Notes under the pieces: generated by a model
Told to the model about the DNA's origin: nothing
Seen by the model: only the letters and a program-made list of their open reading frames with translations
Databases searched by the model: none
Translations under genes and position numbers: made by a program
Source of the DNA: a virus
Virus record (IMG/VR): IMGVR_UViG_3300035698_006348
Coordinates: 1 to 64,000 of that record
Reading direction: 5' to 3' (one strand)
Length of the DNA: 64,000 nt
In this document: piece after piece, positions 33,135 through 40,290 of the stretch
Layout of the letters: every line of letters starts with the position of its first letter
Numbering within the stretch: the stretch's first letter is position 1

Positions 33135-33208
33135 TATACAGCAAGGCAAACACGGATACTAATATATAAAGTAAACAAACCGACTAAAATAAAAAAAAGC
33201 TCTACCAT
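33134..33208 (-). CDS. Tiny single-span membrane protein upstream of primase
   Basis: 24 residues from ATG 33208 with AAGGAGAATATT upstream. A single hydrophobic helix with one Arg near the end. Its TAA overlaps the primase ATG (TAATG), so its ribosome site may also serve to start primase translation. It may therefore be a leader peptide rather than a working protein. Confidence 0.45.
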   Translation of the reverse strand: MVELFFILVGLFTLYISIRVCLAV

Positions 33209-33221
33209 AATATTCTCCTTC

Positions 33222-33551
33222 TCAATAGCAATAATCCCAATCACACTCCCACTCACCATCATCATTTTTTGAAATACTAAGACAGTCTTGCTCATCCATA
33301 AGATTTAATAACTGCTTTACTTCTTCTTCCAATTTTTTAATATGCTGTTCAGAGTCTTCTATATTTTTGTCTAAATTTTCTTCAAGCATATCAATGGTTT
33401 TATACAGCCCCTCAATAGTAGCATCCTTCTCTTTGTTTAAATCAACACACTCTGTATAATATCTTTCCCAATCATCACACAACGTTTGAAGATAATCAAT
33501 AAATACATTATCTTCTTTTATAGTTGTTCTTAATTCTCCTTTAGTAATCAT
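33222..33551 (-). CDS. Unknown coiled-coil protein
   Basis: 109 residues. Residues 38-90 are a long acidic coiled coil (heptads with Leu and Ile), ending in an acidic D-G-E-W-E-C-D-W-D-Y-C-Y. ATGA overlap with the previous gene. No family recognised. Confidence 0.6.
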   Translation of the reverse strand: MITKGELRTTIKEDNVFIDYLQTLCDDWERYYTECVDLNKEKDATIEGLYKTIDMLEENLDKNIEDSEQHIKKLEEEVKQLLNLMDEQDCLSISKNDDGEWECDWDYCY

Positions 33552-33811
33552 CCTATCCTTTCCTTTATATAGTCTGAAAGCTTTATAGACATATCAACTA
33601 AATAGAAAAACGCACTAATTCCTCGTGTAAATAATAGATAGAACATAACAGGGTACCAAAATATAGAAATTGCAATTACTTTATATGTAAGAAATAAAAC
33701 ATCTAATAGGATATCACCTATAATTCCCTTTTCTATATAAGAATACAACCTTATCGTATATAAACTTATAAATACAACAAACCCAATTTCAAAATACTCC
33801 TTTTCAGTCAT
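33548..33811 (-). CDS. Unknown membrane protein
   Basis: 87 residues with two hydrophobic segments (about 8-24 and 33-68, the latter perhaps two spans) and a charged C terminus. Placed between soluble coiled-coil genes in the replication arm. Unknown. Confidence 0.6.
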   Translation of the reverse strand: MTEKEYFEIGFVVFISLYTIRLYSYIEKGIIGDILLDVLFLTYKVIAISIFWYPVMFYLLFTRGISAFFYLVDMSIKLSDYIKERIG

Positions 33812-33820
33812 GGTACTATC

Positions 33821-34120
33821 CTAAAGGTCTAATAATCTATACATTGATTTAACAATTTCATGTGTGTCTCTTACTCTACCTGTAGCAGTTGCTATTTTTT
33901 TTGCGAGTAAGCTTTGATTTCTATCATCTTTCTCAAGCTCAGATATGCCTGTACTTGGAGCAGGAGAAACACAAACCTCTCCCAAAGCTTCTGATAAATC
34001 AGCCACATCATTATTTAGCTCAATAAGAACCTTTTCTAGCTCTACAAAGTTCCTATCAATCCAACCATTTTCCTTATCAATTTCCATTCCTGCGGCCTTA
34101 ATTTCCCGTTCTGTTGACAT
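33821..34120 (-). CDS. Unknown small helical protein
   Basis: 99 residues, AAAGGAGATTGTA before ATG. Helical, with Leu/Val heptads (about 27-50) and a short Pro/Ser linker (about 52-58), then a second helix pair. Looks like a small oligomerising protein. Not recognised. Confidence 0.55.
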   Translation of the reverse strand: MSTEREIKAAGMEIDKENGWIDRNFVELEKVLIELNNDVADLSEALGEVCVSPAPSTGISELEKDDRNQSLLAKKIATATGRVRDTHEIVKSMYRLLDL

Positions 34121-34131
34121 TACAATCTCCT

Positions 34132-34269
34132 TTATATAAATAACTTAGTTTTATCCACTAATTTCTTATTCTCTATTGCATAATATTTCATACATAGAAA
34201 ACAATACAGATAACGAATGTTATCCTTATACACTATTTCAAAACAACCATTACACGTTGGGCATTTCAT
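34132..34269 (-). CDS. Tiny zinc-ribbon protein
   Basis: 45 residues from ATG 34269. Four-Cys pattern: C-P-T-C-N-G-C (residues 3-9) and C-F-L-C (about 23-26), followed by a basic helix. Overlaps the upstream gene by 20 bp. Below usual length limits, but the Cys pairs and tight packing support it. Confidence 0.6.
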   Translation of the reverse strand: MKCPTCNGCFEIVYKDNIRYLYCFLCMKYYAIENKKLVDKTKLFI

Positions 34270-34756
34270 GTACTCTGTCCAATAAACTATAAATCTTTAA
34301 TTTGCAAGCGGCCTTATAAATAGATAATCCAAACTCAATATCACTACTGGTTACCATATTTCCTTTATTAGAGATGATTGTAACAAACTCTCCATCTATG
34401 GTAGTAATTGAAAAGCTAAAGTCTTTTGGATTACTAAATTGCCCAACAAATAATTCTAACCCAGACCGTAAACAGCGATCCTTATACATACAAAATATAT
34501 CAATGAGTTTCTTTTTAAACCCAATCTCTATATAAGAGATTCTAGTTAAATCTGACCTATTCTTTATATGGTATGGATTTACCAATGTAATTTCCCCAGT
34601 GGTATTATCCTTTACCCATGTGTATGTATAATATAAAATATAGTATAGAATAATTATTTCTTTTTCCTTTAGTTTATCTACATCTAAAGTCTTTATCCAT
34701 TCCAATTTATCAGAAAATATATTGAGTACTTTACTTCTTTTCACAAATATCTCCAA
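34250..34756 (-). CDS. Unknown 168-residue protein
   Basis: Basic N terminus, a Tyr/Ile-rich hydrophobic stretch (about 34-47), and a C-terminal alpha/beta part. No membrane signal strong enough to call. Starts 3 bp after the phosphoesterase stop. Not recognised. Confidence 0.55.
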   Translation of the reverse strand: MEIFVKRSKVLNIFSDKLEWIKTLDVDKLKEKEIIILYYILYYTYTWVKDNTTGEITLVNPYHIKNRSDLTRISYIEIGFKKKLIDIFCMYKDRCLRSGLELFVGQFSNPKDFSFSITTIDGEFVTIISNKGNMVTSSDIEFGLSIYKAACKLKIYSLLDRVHEMPNV

Positions 34757-34759
34757 TCT

Positions 34760-35281
34760 CTAATGTCTGTACTTTCCATTCTTTAATATCTTCCTAACAG
34801 CATCTCTATAGGAATATGGATAGAAATTATTTGTATCAACTCCACAATCAAAAGAAGATGATCCCTGTGAATGTGTTAATGTTCCATGGCTATGCCCGTA
34901 AATATGATAAGAGCCATGATACGATTTATTCCAAACCCTCATTGCATAATGACATAAAACAAACAGCTTTCCCTTTATTCTTATTTCGTGAATGGTGTCA
35001 TAAAAATCAAAAAACTTTTCTTTATTCTTAATGGCTAATCTATCATGGTTGCCACTTATAAGAATAATCTTACCATTCAATCTATCAAAATATTTATCAA
35101 ATCTATTTCCAAATGCAAAGTCACCTAAATGATATATGGTGTCATTATTAGTAATAACAGAATTCCATCTTTTTATTATTTCATTATCCATCTCCTCTAC
35201 ATCTTTAAATGGTCTCTTACAATAACCTATAATCTTACTATGGCCAAAATGTGTATCAGCAGTAAAAAAAATCTTATTCAT
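34760..35281 (-). CDS. Calcineurin-like metallophosphoesterase
   Basis: 173 residues. All metal-binding motifs: D-T-H-F-G-H (9-14), G-D-F-A (about 54), G-N-H-D (about 77), C-H-Y-A (about 110) and G-H-S-H-G (about 128-132). The compact form fits phage and bacterial phosphoesterases of the YfcE/unknown type that act on nucleotides or phosphodiesters. Since the phage has RtcB and a cREC protein, action on RNA ends or cyclic nucleotides is possible, but the substrate cannot be read. Confidence 0.88.
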   Translation of the reverse strand: MNKIFFTADTHFGHSKIIGYCKRPFKDVEEMDNEIIKRWNSVITNNDTIYHLGDFAFGNRFDKYFDRLNGKIILISGNHDRLAIKNKEKFFDFYDTIHEIRIKGKLFVLCHYAMRVWNKSYHGSYHIYGHSHGTLTHSQGSSSFDCGVDTNNFYPYSYRDAVRKILKNGKYRH

Positions 35282-35546
35282 AACTAAAATAATCCTGACT
35301 ACTATGTTCTTTCTTTCCTGTTATAAAATATTTATATAGTAAAACAGATAAAAACATCCATACATTCATTCTTCTATCAACGTTACCAAACTCAGTCTCC
35401 TTTAGAAACTTAGAAGAAAAGAGTTTATAATCATAATATGGAGCACCATTTTTAGACTCACCTTTATTTTCTATAACTATCCTGTCTAATACTTCTTTTT
35501 TAGTCTCATCTCCAAATGGAATAAGCTCTACTGTAATTCTTAACAT
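35274..35546 (-). CDS. Unknown small phage protein
   Basis: 90 residues from ATG 35546 (AAAGGAAGAATA upstream); an earlier in-frame start at 35567 overlaps the previous gene. The beginning L-R-I-T-V-E-L-I-P-F-G-D-E is a recurring start of small conserved phage proteins of unknown function, followed by a two-strand sheet and a helix. Overlaps the phosphoesterase by 8 bp. Confidence 0.6.
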   Translation of the reverse strand: MLRITVELIPFGDETKKEVLDRIVIENKGESKNGAPYYDYKLFSSKFLKETEFGNVDRRMNVWMFLSVLLYKYFITGKKEHSSQDYFSYE

Positions 35547-35692
35547 TATTCTTCCTTTCTTAACCACCTAATAGATATAAATGGAAACCGCCAACTAAGG
35601 CAAAGTGTGATATATTGCATCTCTCTAAAAATACTATAGCTTCCAAAGTTTTCACAATAAATTCGCCGAATAGGTGTATAAAATTTTACCAT
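35546..35692 (-). CDS. Tiny basic protein
   Basis: 48 residues from ATG 35692, with TTAGGAA as a weak site. Basic and aromatic (R-R-I-Y-C, S-W-R-F-P-F, R-W-L-R-K), with a TAATG overlap with the next start. Gap-free packing with both neighbours supports it; no motif. Confidence 0.45.
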   Translation of the reverse strand: MVKFYTPIRRIYCENFGSYSIFREMQYITLCLSWRFPFISIRWLRKEE

Positions 35693-35988
35693 TTCCTAAC
35701 TGCTCCAAATTTATCTAATTCTACTTCACCAGTTATTATTAAGTCTGTTGGTACAAAATCTCCCATAAACTGTCCTAAATACATTGGATGATTATCAGCT
35801 ATAATTTCTAAACCACATGAGCAATCAATTGATGTATCTTTTGGGGGTAACGGCCATACTCTCCTACAGCGTGGGCAACAAAACAACTTCGCTGGCTTTG
35901 GAAGTATAAGCCCACTAACTAAAAAGGATTCTTCTCTAGCATCATCTAGTAAATAATCTTTTAGTGGTAATCTTTCAGTAATTTGCAT
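35686..35988 (-). CDS. Zinc-ribbon protein
   Basis: 100 residues. C-C-P-R-C-R (about 37-42) and C-S-C-G (about 56-59) form a four-Cys zinc ribbon in the middle, flanked by beta strands. One-base overlap with the cREC gene. Small phage zinc ribbons of this kind are of unknown function. Confidence 0.6.
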   Translation of the reverse strand: MQITERLPLKDYLLDDAREESFLVSGLILPKPAKLFCCPRCRRVWPLPPKDTSIDCSCGLEIIADNHPMYLGQFMGDFVPTDLIITGEVELDKFGAVRKW

Positions 35989-36359
35989 TATAAAATCCCT
36001 TCATATCCAAATGGAACCCTTGACACAGAAGTAAACCCACTGTCAACAAGCTTTTTACTCATCTCTTTTCCTGCTTCAATATTCCATGTATGGACAACAA
36101 TTAGTACATTTTTATATTTATAATTATCACACATCCATCTAACAACTTCCATTCCACAATCTTCTCTAAAAGAATCTACAAATACTTCACCACCTAAATC
36201 ATGGTCTAATTTAATAACATCAAACTCAGAGTTTTTAAGTGCCTCTATTGCTTCTGTGGCTGTTTTACAATAGTGTACATTATCATTATACTTACCATGA
36301 AACTTCTTTGCTCTATCTATCCTATCTTCACTATCATCTAAAAATAAAACTTTAGCCAT
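35988..36359 (-). CDS. cREC: receiver-like domain linked to cyclic-phosphate RNA end processing
   Basis: 123 residues from ATG 36359 (AAAGGATTAAC upstream; the start at 36395 is inside the previous gene). Motifs: V-L-F-L-D-D-S-E-D-R (3-12), I-K-L-D-H-D-L-G-G (about 48-56) and I-V-V-H-T-W-N (about 86-92). These LDDxxDR, LDHDLG and VHxWN blocks mark the stand-alone receiver-like family proposed to work on cyclic-phosphate ends of RNA, and not response regulators (no switch Lys/Thr pattern). It fits with the phage RtcB. The biochemical role of the family is predicted and not proven. Confidence 0.75.
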   Translation of the reverse strand: MAKVLFLDDSEDRIDRAKKFHGKYNDNVHYCKTATEAIEALKNSEFDVIKLDHDLGGEVFVDSFREDCGMEVVRWMCDNYKYKNVLIVVHTWNIEAGKEMSKKLVDSGFTSVSRVPFGYEGIL

Positions 36360-36375
36360 GTTAATCCTTTCATAT

Positions 36376-36654
36376 CTACAGCCCACTTTTAACAACTGGT
36401 GAGTTTAATACAATATATCCCTGCATTTCAAGAAGTTCATAAATTCCTGTAATTTGTTTTTTCAATCTTTCTATCTCAGCATTCAACCTATCTTCTTCAG
36501 GGCGAGTATTCCAGGCGGCCCAGGCTTCGGCTTCGGTCTTAAATTGCATTGTTTCTATACCGCACTTACGACACTCAACAACATAGTACACTCGATCTAA
36601 ATCACCAGTAAGTAAATTCGGATCACATCCGCAAAACGGACACTTTTTATTCAT
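36376..36654 (-). CDS. Lar-like zinc-ribbon protein with coiled coil
   Basis: 92 residues from ATG 36654 (GGAGGTAAGG upstream). C-P-F-C-G-C (5-10), C-R-K-C-G (about 31-35), then T-E-A-E-A-W-A-A-W-N-T-R-P (about 41-53), the canonical Lar-type ribbon, followed by a coiled coil (about 56-80). Same layout as the protein at 26851. Possible restriction alleviation; small ribbons of this type are also common without known function. Confidence 0.7.
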   Translation of the reverse strand: MNKKCPFCGCDPNLLTGDLDRVYYVVECRKCGIETMQFKTEAEAWAAWNTRPEEDRLNAEIERLKKQITGIYELLEMQGYIVLNSPVVKSGL

Positions 36655-36712
36655 CCTTACCTCCATATAAAGAATGGTGCCACAAATAAAAGTGGCACCA
36701 AACATACCTAAC

Positions 36713-37165
36713 CTACCCTACAGCGTCTGCATAAGCAATTGCCATTAGTTTACAATCTTCTAAAGTCTCGGCTGTAAACCCAACTTCTAAAGCTTTACTA
36801 TCTTCTGGGTGCTTTTTCAAATGTTCATCAGACCATCCAGAGGTATTAGTAAGATTACCTGCTTCAACTTTATCACCAATCTCAAAACCAAAAAATGCCT
36901 TATGTGACCAACCATACCATTTATTCATTGTTTTGCTAAAACCAATTGAACAAACTTTATCTTCTGGATTTGATAACTCAGGAGCAATCCCCATATCAAC
37001 ACATAATTTCTTTGCAAAACGTGACGGCCCAATAAAATGACCCTCTGGAGTAAAAGCTGAAGTAATAATCATTACCTTTTCAGAGGCATTCTCATCAGCA
37101 TCATACTCAATTCTCTTTACTACATATCCTGCCTTATATTTCCGTTCCTTTAAAATTCTAGTCAT
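36713..37165 (-). CDS. Conserved-looking phage protein of unknown function
   Basis: 150 residues. Central block C-S-I-G-F-S-K-T-M-N-K-W-Y-G-W-S-H-K-A-F-F-G-F near 91-113, with many aromatic residues, is a motif I associate with a widespread uncharacterised phage family. Slightly higher G+C than the neighbours. Starts inside the end of the acidic small gene (8 bp overlap). Confidence 0.65.
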   Translation of the reverse strand: MTRILKERKYKAGYVVKRIEYDADENASEKVMIITSAFTPEGHFIGPSRFAKKLCVDMGIAPELSNPEDKVCSIGFSKTMNKWYGWSHKAFFGFEIGDKVEAGNLTNTSGWSDEHLKKHPEDSKALEVGFTAETLEDCKLMAIAYADAVG

Positions 37166-37298
37166 ATGAATCCTCTGCCGCTACACTTGCGGCTAACTCT
37201 ACAAACTCTTGTGCCGTTTCATCGTAATCATACAATTCAGCAATATCTAAATCAGTCATTCCACCATCATCTCCACTAGGAGGATCGCAAGCTTTCAT
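37158..37298 (-). CDS. Tiny acidic protein
   Basis: 46 residues from ATG 37298 with AAAGGATTATGAA upstream. Strongly acidic (12 Asp/Glu in the last 30 residues, L-Y-D-Y-D-E-T), helical C terminus. Its stop overlaps the next start (ATGACTAG). Could act as a nucleic-acid mimic, which is a guess. Confidence 0.55.
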   Translation of the reverse strand: MKACDPPSGDDGGMTDLDIAELYDYDETAQEFVELAASVAAEDSYD

Positions 37299-37299
37299 T

Positions 37300-37539
37300 T
37301 CATAATCCTTTCCTTACTATAATATTATTTTCCTTATCACTAATAATTGCTTTTAATTGGTTAATCATATCATCTAAATTTGTAAACGAAAATAAAAGCA
37401 AAACCTTTCCATCTTCTGTTACAACGAAAACTTCTCCACTAATAATATTGCTTGAGAATGATACACGTACATCTGCAAGAGAATATGTAGATTTAATTCG
37501 TTGCACCAACGATCTAACAATTAGTAACTTTGAGTACAT
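37300..37539 (-). CDS. Unknown small protein, first gene of a leftward transcript
   Basis: 79 residues from ATG 37539, chosen for a perfect AAAGGAGG 3-4 bp upstream. Alpha/beta: helix, three beta strands, helix. It follows a promoter at 37661-37689 by a leader of about 115 nt. Not recognised. Confidence 0.6.
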   Translation of the reverse strand: MYSKLLIVRSLVQRIKSTYSLADVRVSFSSNIISGEVFVVTEDGKVLLLFSFTNLDDMINQLKAIISDKENNIIVRKGL

Positions 37540-37660
37540 AAACCTCCTTTCCAAATAGACATATATGGAACTGCACCATAAGATACTCTTCAACAAGTTA
37601 TGTCTACAATGACAAAATGAATAACGCTGACCCTTGCTCGTTTTTCATCTCTATAGTATC

Positions 37661-37689
37661 ATTATAACAAAATCATAGACATAATACAA
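37661..37689 (-). promoter_or_regulatory. Leftward sigma-A promoter
   Basis: On the minus strand TTGTAT (37684-37689), 17 bp spacer, TATAAT (37661-37666). Start expected near 37654. Drives the leftward small-gene and RNR part of the operon. Confidence 0.7.
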
Positions 37690-37719
37690 ATGACAAATGT
37701 CATGTCTTTAATATGACAT
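37690..37719. promoter_or_regulatory. Palindromic operator-like sites abutting promoter
   Basis: ATGACA-AA-TGTCAT (37690-37703) followed by ATGTC-N8-GACAT (37702-37719). They sit immediately upstream of the -35 box, so they suit a regulator that activates or blocks this promoter. The binding protein is unknown; the sigma-like protein at 39853 is one candidate. Confidence 0.45.
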
Positions 37720-37729
37720 TCATACAAAA

Positions 37730-37769
37730 GACTAAAACTGTCAATATGCTAAATAAGACAGTTTTAGTC
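37730..37769. terminator. Perfect 13 bp hairpin between membrane protein gene and promoter region
   Basis: GACTAAAACTGTC (37730-37742) pairs with 37757-37769 around a 14 nt loop. On the minus strand it comes 10 bp after the stop of gene 37780-38100 and is followed by TTTTG, so it may be a modest terminator that separates the upstream replication genes from the promoter at 37661. Confidence 0.6.
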
Positions 37770-37779
37770 TGATTAATTC

Positions 37780-38100
37780 TTATCCTGCTTTAAGCTCTCG
37801 TGAATATGTTTTCAGAGGTTTGATAGCGGCATCATAACCAAAGTAGGACACCAATGAAGCTAAAGCTACCATAATAGTAAACTTCAAAAGTACAAGCCAA
37901 CTCATAGCCAATACCGGTGATTCAACGCTAATCCCAAGCCAAAACAAAGCAAAGGGCATAAAAATATTAATAATTGGAATAGCCAATACATAGAATAAAG
38001 CTGGAAGATCCAACTCTGGATTCTTTGCAATCTTTCGTACCACAAATTTAATAAATTCTACGAACAAGGCGGTCAAGCCGCCAGAAGTCAATACAGTCAT
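37780..38100 (-). CDS. Multi-span membrane protein, holin-like
   Basis: 106 residues, AAGGAGAATTATT before ATG. Three hydrophobic helices (about 5-24, 30-55 and 60-87) and a basic C terminus (K-P-L-K-T-Y-S-R-E-L-K). Size and topology resemble class I holins, but it lies in the replication arm far from the lysis genes and before a hairpin, so another role, such as membrane anchoring of replication, is as likely. Confidence 0.6.
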   Translation of the reverse strand: MTVLTSGGLTALFVEFIKFVVRKIAKNPELDLPALFYVLAIPIINIFMPFALFWLGISVESPVLAMSWLVLLKFTIMVALASLVSYFGYDAAIKPLKTYSRELKAG

Positions 38101-38116
38101 AATAATTCTCCTTTAA

Positions 38117-38665
38117 TTACCATTCTTTTATCATTGTTTGTATATAAACATACATATCTTCAACAATATGTTCTTTAGAGATAGTACCATTATTATTGAT
38201 AAGTCCATGTGGTCTATACTTATCTAGGCTAGTTTCAGAATCTGTTAGCCCTAGAGGGGAATCTAAAAGTGTATCAGAATATGGACGATTAATTATAAAG
38301 GTTATTGGAACACCAACATGTGCTTCAGTTACAAAATCAACCTCATTTGGATATCGCCAATCATCAATAATAATAAAATCAAAATCTTTCCCACAACTAA
38401 ATAAAGTATTGAGTGATTTCTTTATCCAAACATCTTTATCATACTCCCTAAATACCTTTCCACAGTCTATTAGTAGTTTCCGTCCTCTTTCATCCTTTTC
38501 CCCATCCCAACCAAGAAATGAGCAAATTCTTTTTAAACTAGACGCTACTGGTAAAACTACAGACTTGTATTTAGTATTCAATACATCATTTAACTCATCT
38601 GCTATTGTACTTTTACCAGCCCCTGCTTTACCTCCTATGAAGATAACATATCTATTTCCAAGCAT
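38117..38665 (-). CDS. Deoxynucleoside monophosphate kinase
   Basis: 182 residues. P-loop G-G-K-A-G-A-G-K-S-T (11-20), I-I-D-D-W-R-Y-P-N-E (about 98-107; compare DVRFPNE of phage dNMP kinases), and a LID-like region near 130-150. Converts dNMPs to dNDPs for replication, as T4 gp1 does. Belongs with RNR, dUTPase and the nucleotidase. Confidence 0.82.
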   Translation of the reverse strand: MLGNRYVIFIGGKAGAGKSTIADELNDVLNTKYKSVVLPVASSLKRICSFLGWDGEKDERGRKLLIDCGKVFREYDKDVWIKKSLNTLFSCGKDFDFIIIDDWRYPNEVDFVTEAHVGVPITFIINRPYSDTLLDSPLGLTDSETSLDKYRPHGLINNNGTISKEHIVEDMYVYIQTMIKEW

Positions 38666-38666
38666 C

Positions 38667-38897
38667 TTATTCTCCTTTCCTATCCGAGTGATACTCCTCT
38701 AAAATTCCTTCTAATACCTTATGTGAGATAGCCCCATCCATTACGAGAAAATGAAGGATAAAAGCTAAGCTATCTATCCCAATAACTATAGAGTTATTTG
38801 TAGCAATAAAAAAACCTTTCCCACCAACTTGTTGTAATACAAGTGTATTTAGATGTGGAATATTTTTTATAAGTAGTTTTGGGGCATCTTTTTCCAC
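38667..38897 (-). CDS. Unknown small protein
   Basis: 76 residues, beta strands then a helix, with a charged C terminus. One-base overlap with the upstream gene and 1 bp from the kinase. Not recognised. Confidence 0.55.
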   Translation of the reverse strand: MEKDAPKLLIKNIPHLNTLVLQQVGGKGFFIATNNSIVIGIDSLAFILHFLVMDGAISHKVLEGILEEYHSDRKGE

Positions 38898-39151
38898 TAT
38901 TCCTCCTTACTGAATAAGTCATACTCACAGTCTTTAAGCACCTGTTGGGCAGAAAAATTTACATCAGCCACTGCTGAACCAAACTCTTTTGCAACAGACC
39001 TAAATTTACTCTCTACAGATTCCCACTCTAGTAGATTTGTAGTACGTTTCTGGGTAACCACCATAGTAGCTACCCAGAGACCTTTTTCATTCTTGATTGT
39101 TTTTGTATCTAATATAATCTCTTTACCAATATAGTCTTCTTCTTCCGACAT
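38897..39151 (-). CDS. Unknown small acidic protein
   Basis: 84 residues, AAGGATAAT before ATG. Acidic N terminus, central beta hairpin (W-V-A-T-M-V-V), C-terminal helix. No motif. Confidence 0.55.
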   Translation of the reverse strand: MSEEEDYIGKEIILDTKTIKNEKGLWVATMVVTQKRTTNLLEWESVESKFRSVAKEFGSAVADVNFSAQQVLKDCEYDLFSKEE

Positions 39152-39179
39152 ATTATCCTTCCTACAGCCTAAGCTTTTA

Positions 39180-39863
39180 TTAGATTGACTTTCTGTTCCA
39201 TTTTTGGAATGGTGCTAATCTATTGTGTAATGATTCAAGAATCTCTACGTCACCCTCATTATGATCCATTACTCGCTGTAAAGCGGCATTGTCACCATAC
39301 TTAGCATCTCTCCAATCACTCCAATCAATCTCTGTTTTACCATCAATACCTAAGAATTTTGTAGCAGTTCTCAGTGTACTATTATGAAGCTGTAGTTTAT
39401 TTCTAACTGTGTAATACAAATCCCAATGATATACTTCTCCAAAGCTAGGAAAATCTAAGTTATGATATAAAGCTCTAGAACGAACAAATGGAATATCAAA
39501 GCGTGTACCATAATATGTAACAATAATAGAGTAATCCCGCATAGCTTCAACAAGGTGCTGAGTAACAGTCTTATCATAATTCTTTGTTACAATATCTTTT
39601 TTGGTGATTCTGTCTGCGATAATTTCGCCTTCTTTTGTTTTAATACACCAAGTAAGAATAACACCAAAATCTGCTTTAAGATTGTCAACCTCAATATCTA
39701 AGTACCCTACTTTTAGTCCAGGTTCTTTATACCACGGTAGAGCTCTATCTGCTGGTTTTCGACCATCTACTACCTTTCCCTGAGCAAAACAAGCAGGATG
39801 CTCTTCAAAACGATGTCTATGTGTACATTTTATAATATCTCTAATACCCTTTTTAAAATTCAT
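39180..39863 (-). CDS. DEDD-family 3'-5' exonuclease (YprB/RNase H-like)
   Basis: 227 residues. Exo I D-I-E-V-D-N (56-61, D-x-E), Exo II Y-Y-G-T-R-F-D-I-P-F (about 116-125), Exo III H-N-E-G-D-V-E-I-L-E (about 203-212). The H-W-D-L-Y and N-x-L-x-x-A-x-K-x-L-G motifs are those of the YprB-like predicted nuclease family. The N-terminal 50 residues include two His and a Cys without a full zinc site. Likely removes 3' ends in repair or recombination. Overlaps the regulator gene by 11 bp. Confidence 0.82.
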   Translation of the reverse strand: MNFKKGIRDIIKCTHRHRFEEHPACFAQGKVVDGRKPADRALPWYKEPGLKVGYLDIEVDNLKADFGVILTWCIKTKEGEIIADRITKKDIVTKNYDKTVTQHLVEAMRDYSIIVTYYGTRFDIPFVRSRALYHNLDFPSFGEVYHWDLYYTVRNKLQLHNSTLRTATKFLGIDGKTEIDWSDWRDAKYGDNAALQRVMDHNEGDVEILESLHNRLAPFQKWNRKSI

Positions 39864-40290
39864 CTGTTCTCCATAAAAGTTCCCTAGTTCTTCCTATTTG
39901 TTCACCAGTCAGGTTATGCTTCTCTATCATATATTCCAAATACCCTTCATTAGTGAAAACATCCCCAAGACTAAACCCTATCCTTCCGCACATAATAGAA
40001 AACACTTTCATAATTGTTATTGTGGTTAGTTTAACTTTTTTTGCTATATCTGATAGCACCATTCCATCCATAACAAACTCTAAAATCTGTGTCTCTAATT
40101 CAGAAAACTGTTTATTATCTTCTAGTCTTGTAATAGCTTTTTCAAGTGATAAAATATTATAGTAATCATCAGACATATCATGTCGTAAATCTCCATAACT
40201 TTCACCAAAAAGCATATTCTGATTTGCTGTTGGAACAGATTTTATAGCTATAAAATTCTTTAGCAACTGTTCAACATACCAACTACCCAT
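39853..40290 (-). CDS. Sigma region 4-like helix-turn-helix regulator
   Basis: 145 residues from ATG 40290 (GGAGTTTAATA upstream; a start at 40383 is inside the nuclease gene). Residues 55-105 carry F-S-E-L-E-T-Q-I-L-E-F-V-M-D-G-M-V-L-S-D-I-A-K-K-V, the sigma-70 region 4 / LuxR-type HTH pattern, then a recognition helix. No sigma region 2 is present. Candidate regulator of middle or late phage transcription, possibly acting on TGACAT sites at 37690. Confidence 0.65.
   Translation of the reverse strand: MGSWYVEQLLKNFIAIKSVPTANQNMLFGESYGDLRHDMSDDYYNILSLEKAITRLEDNKQFSELETQILEFVMDGMVLSDIAKKVKLTTITIMKVFSIMCGRIGFSLGDVFTNEGYLEYMIEKHNLTGEQIGRTRELLWRTDEF

Noticed and set aside
35988-36359. Two-component response regulator
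   Set aside because: LDDS and LDHDLG resemble a receiver, but the VHxWN motif and lack of an output domain or kinase fit the cREC family better.
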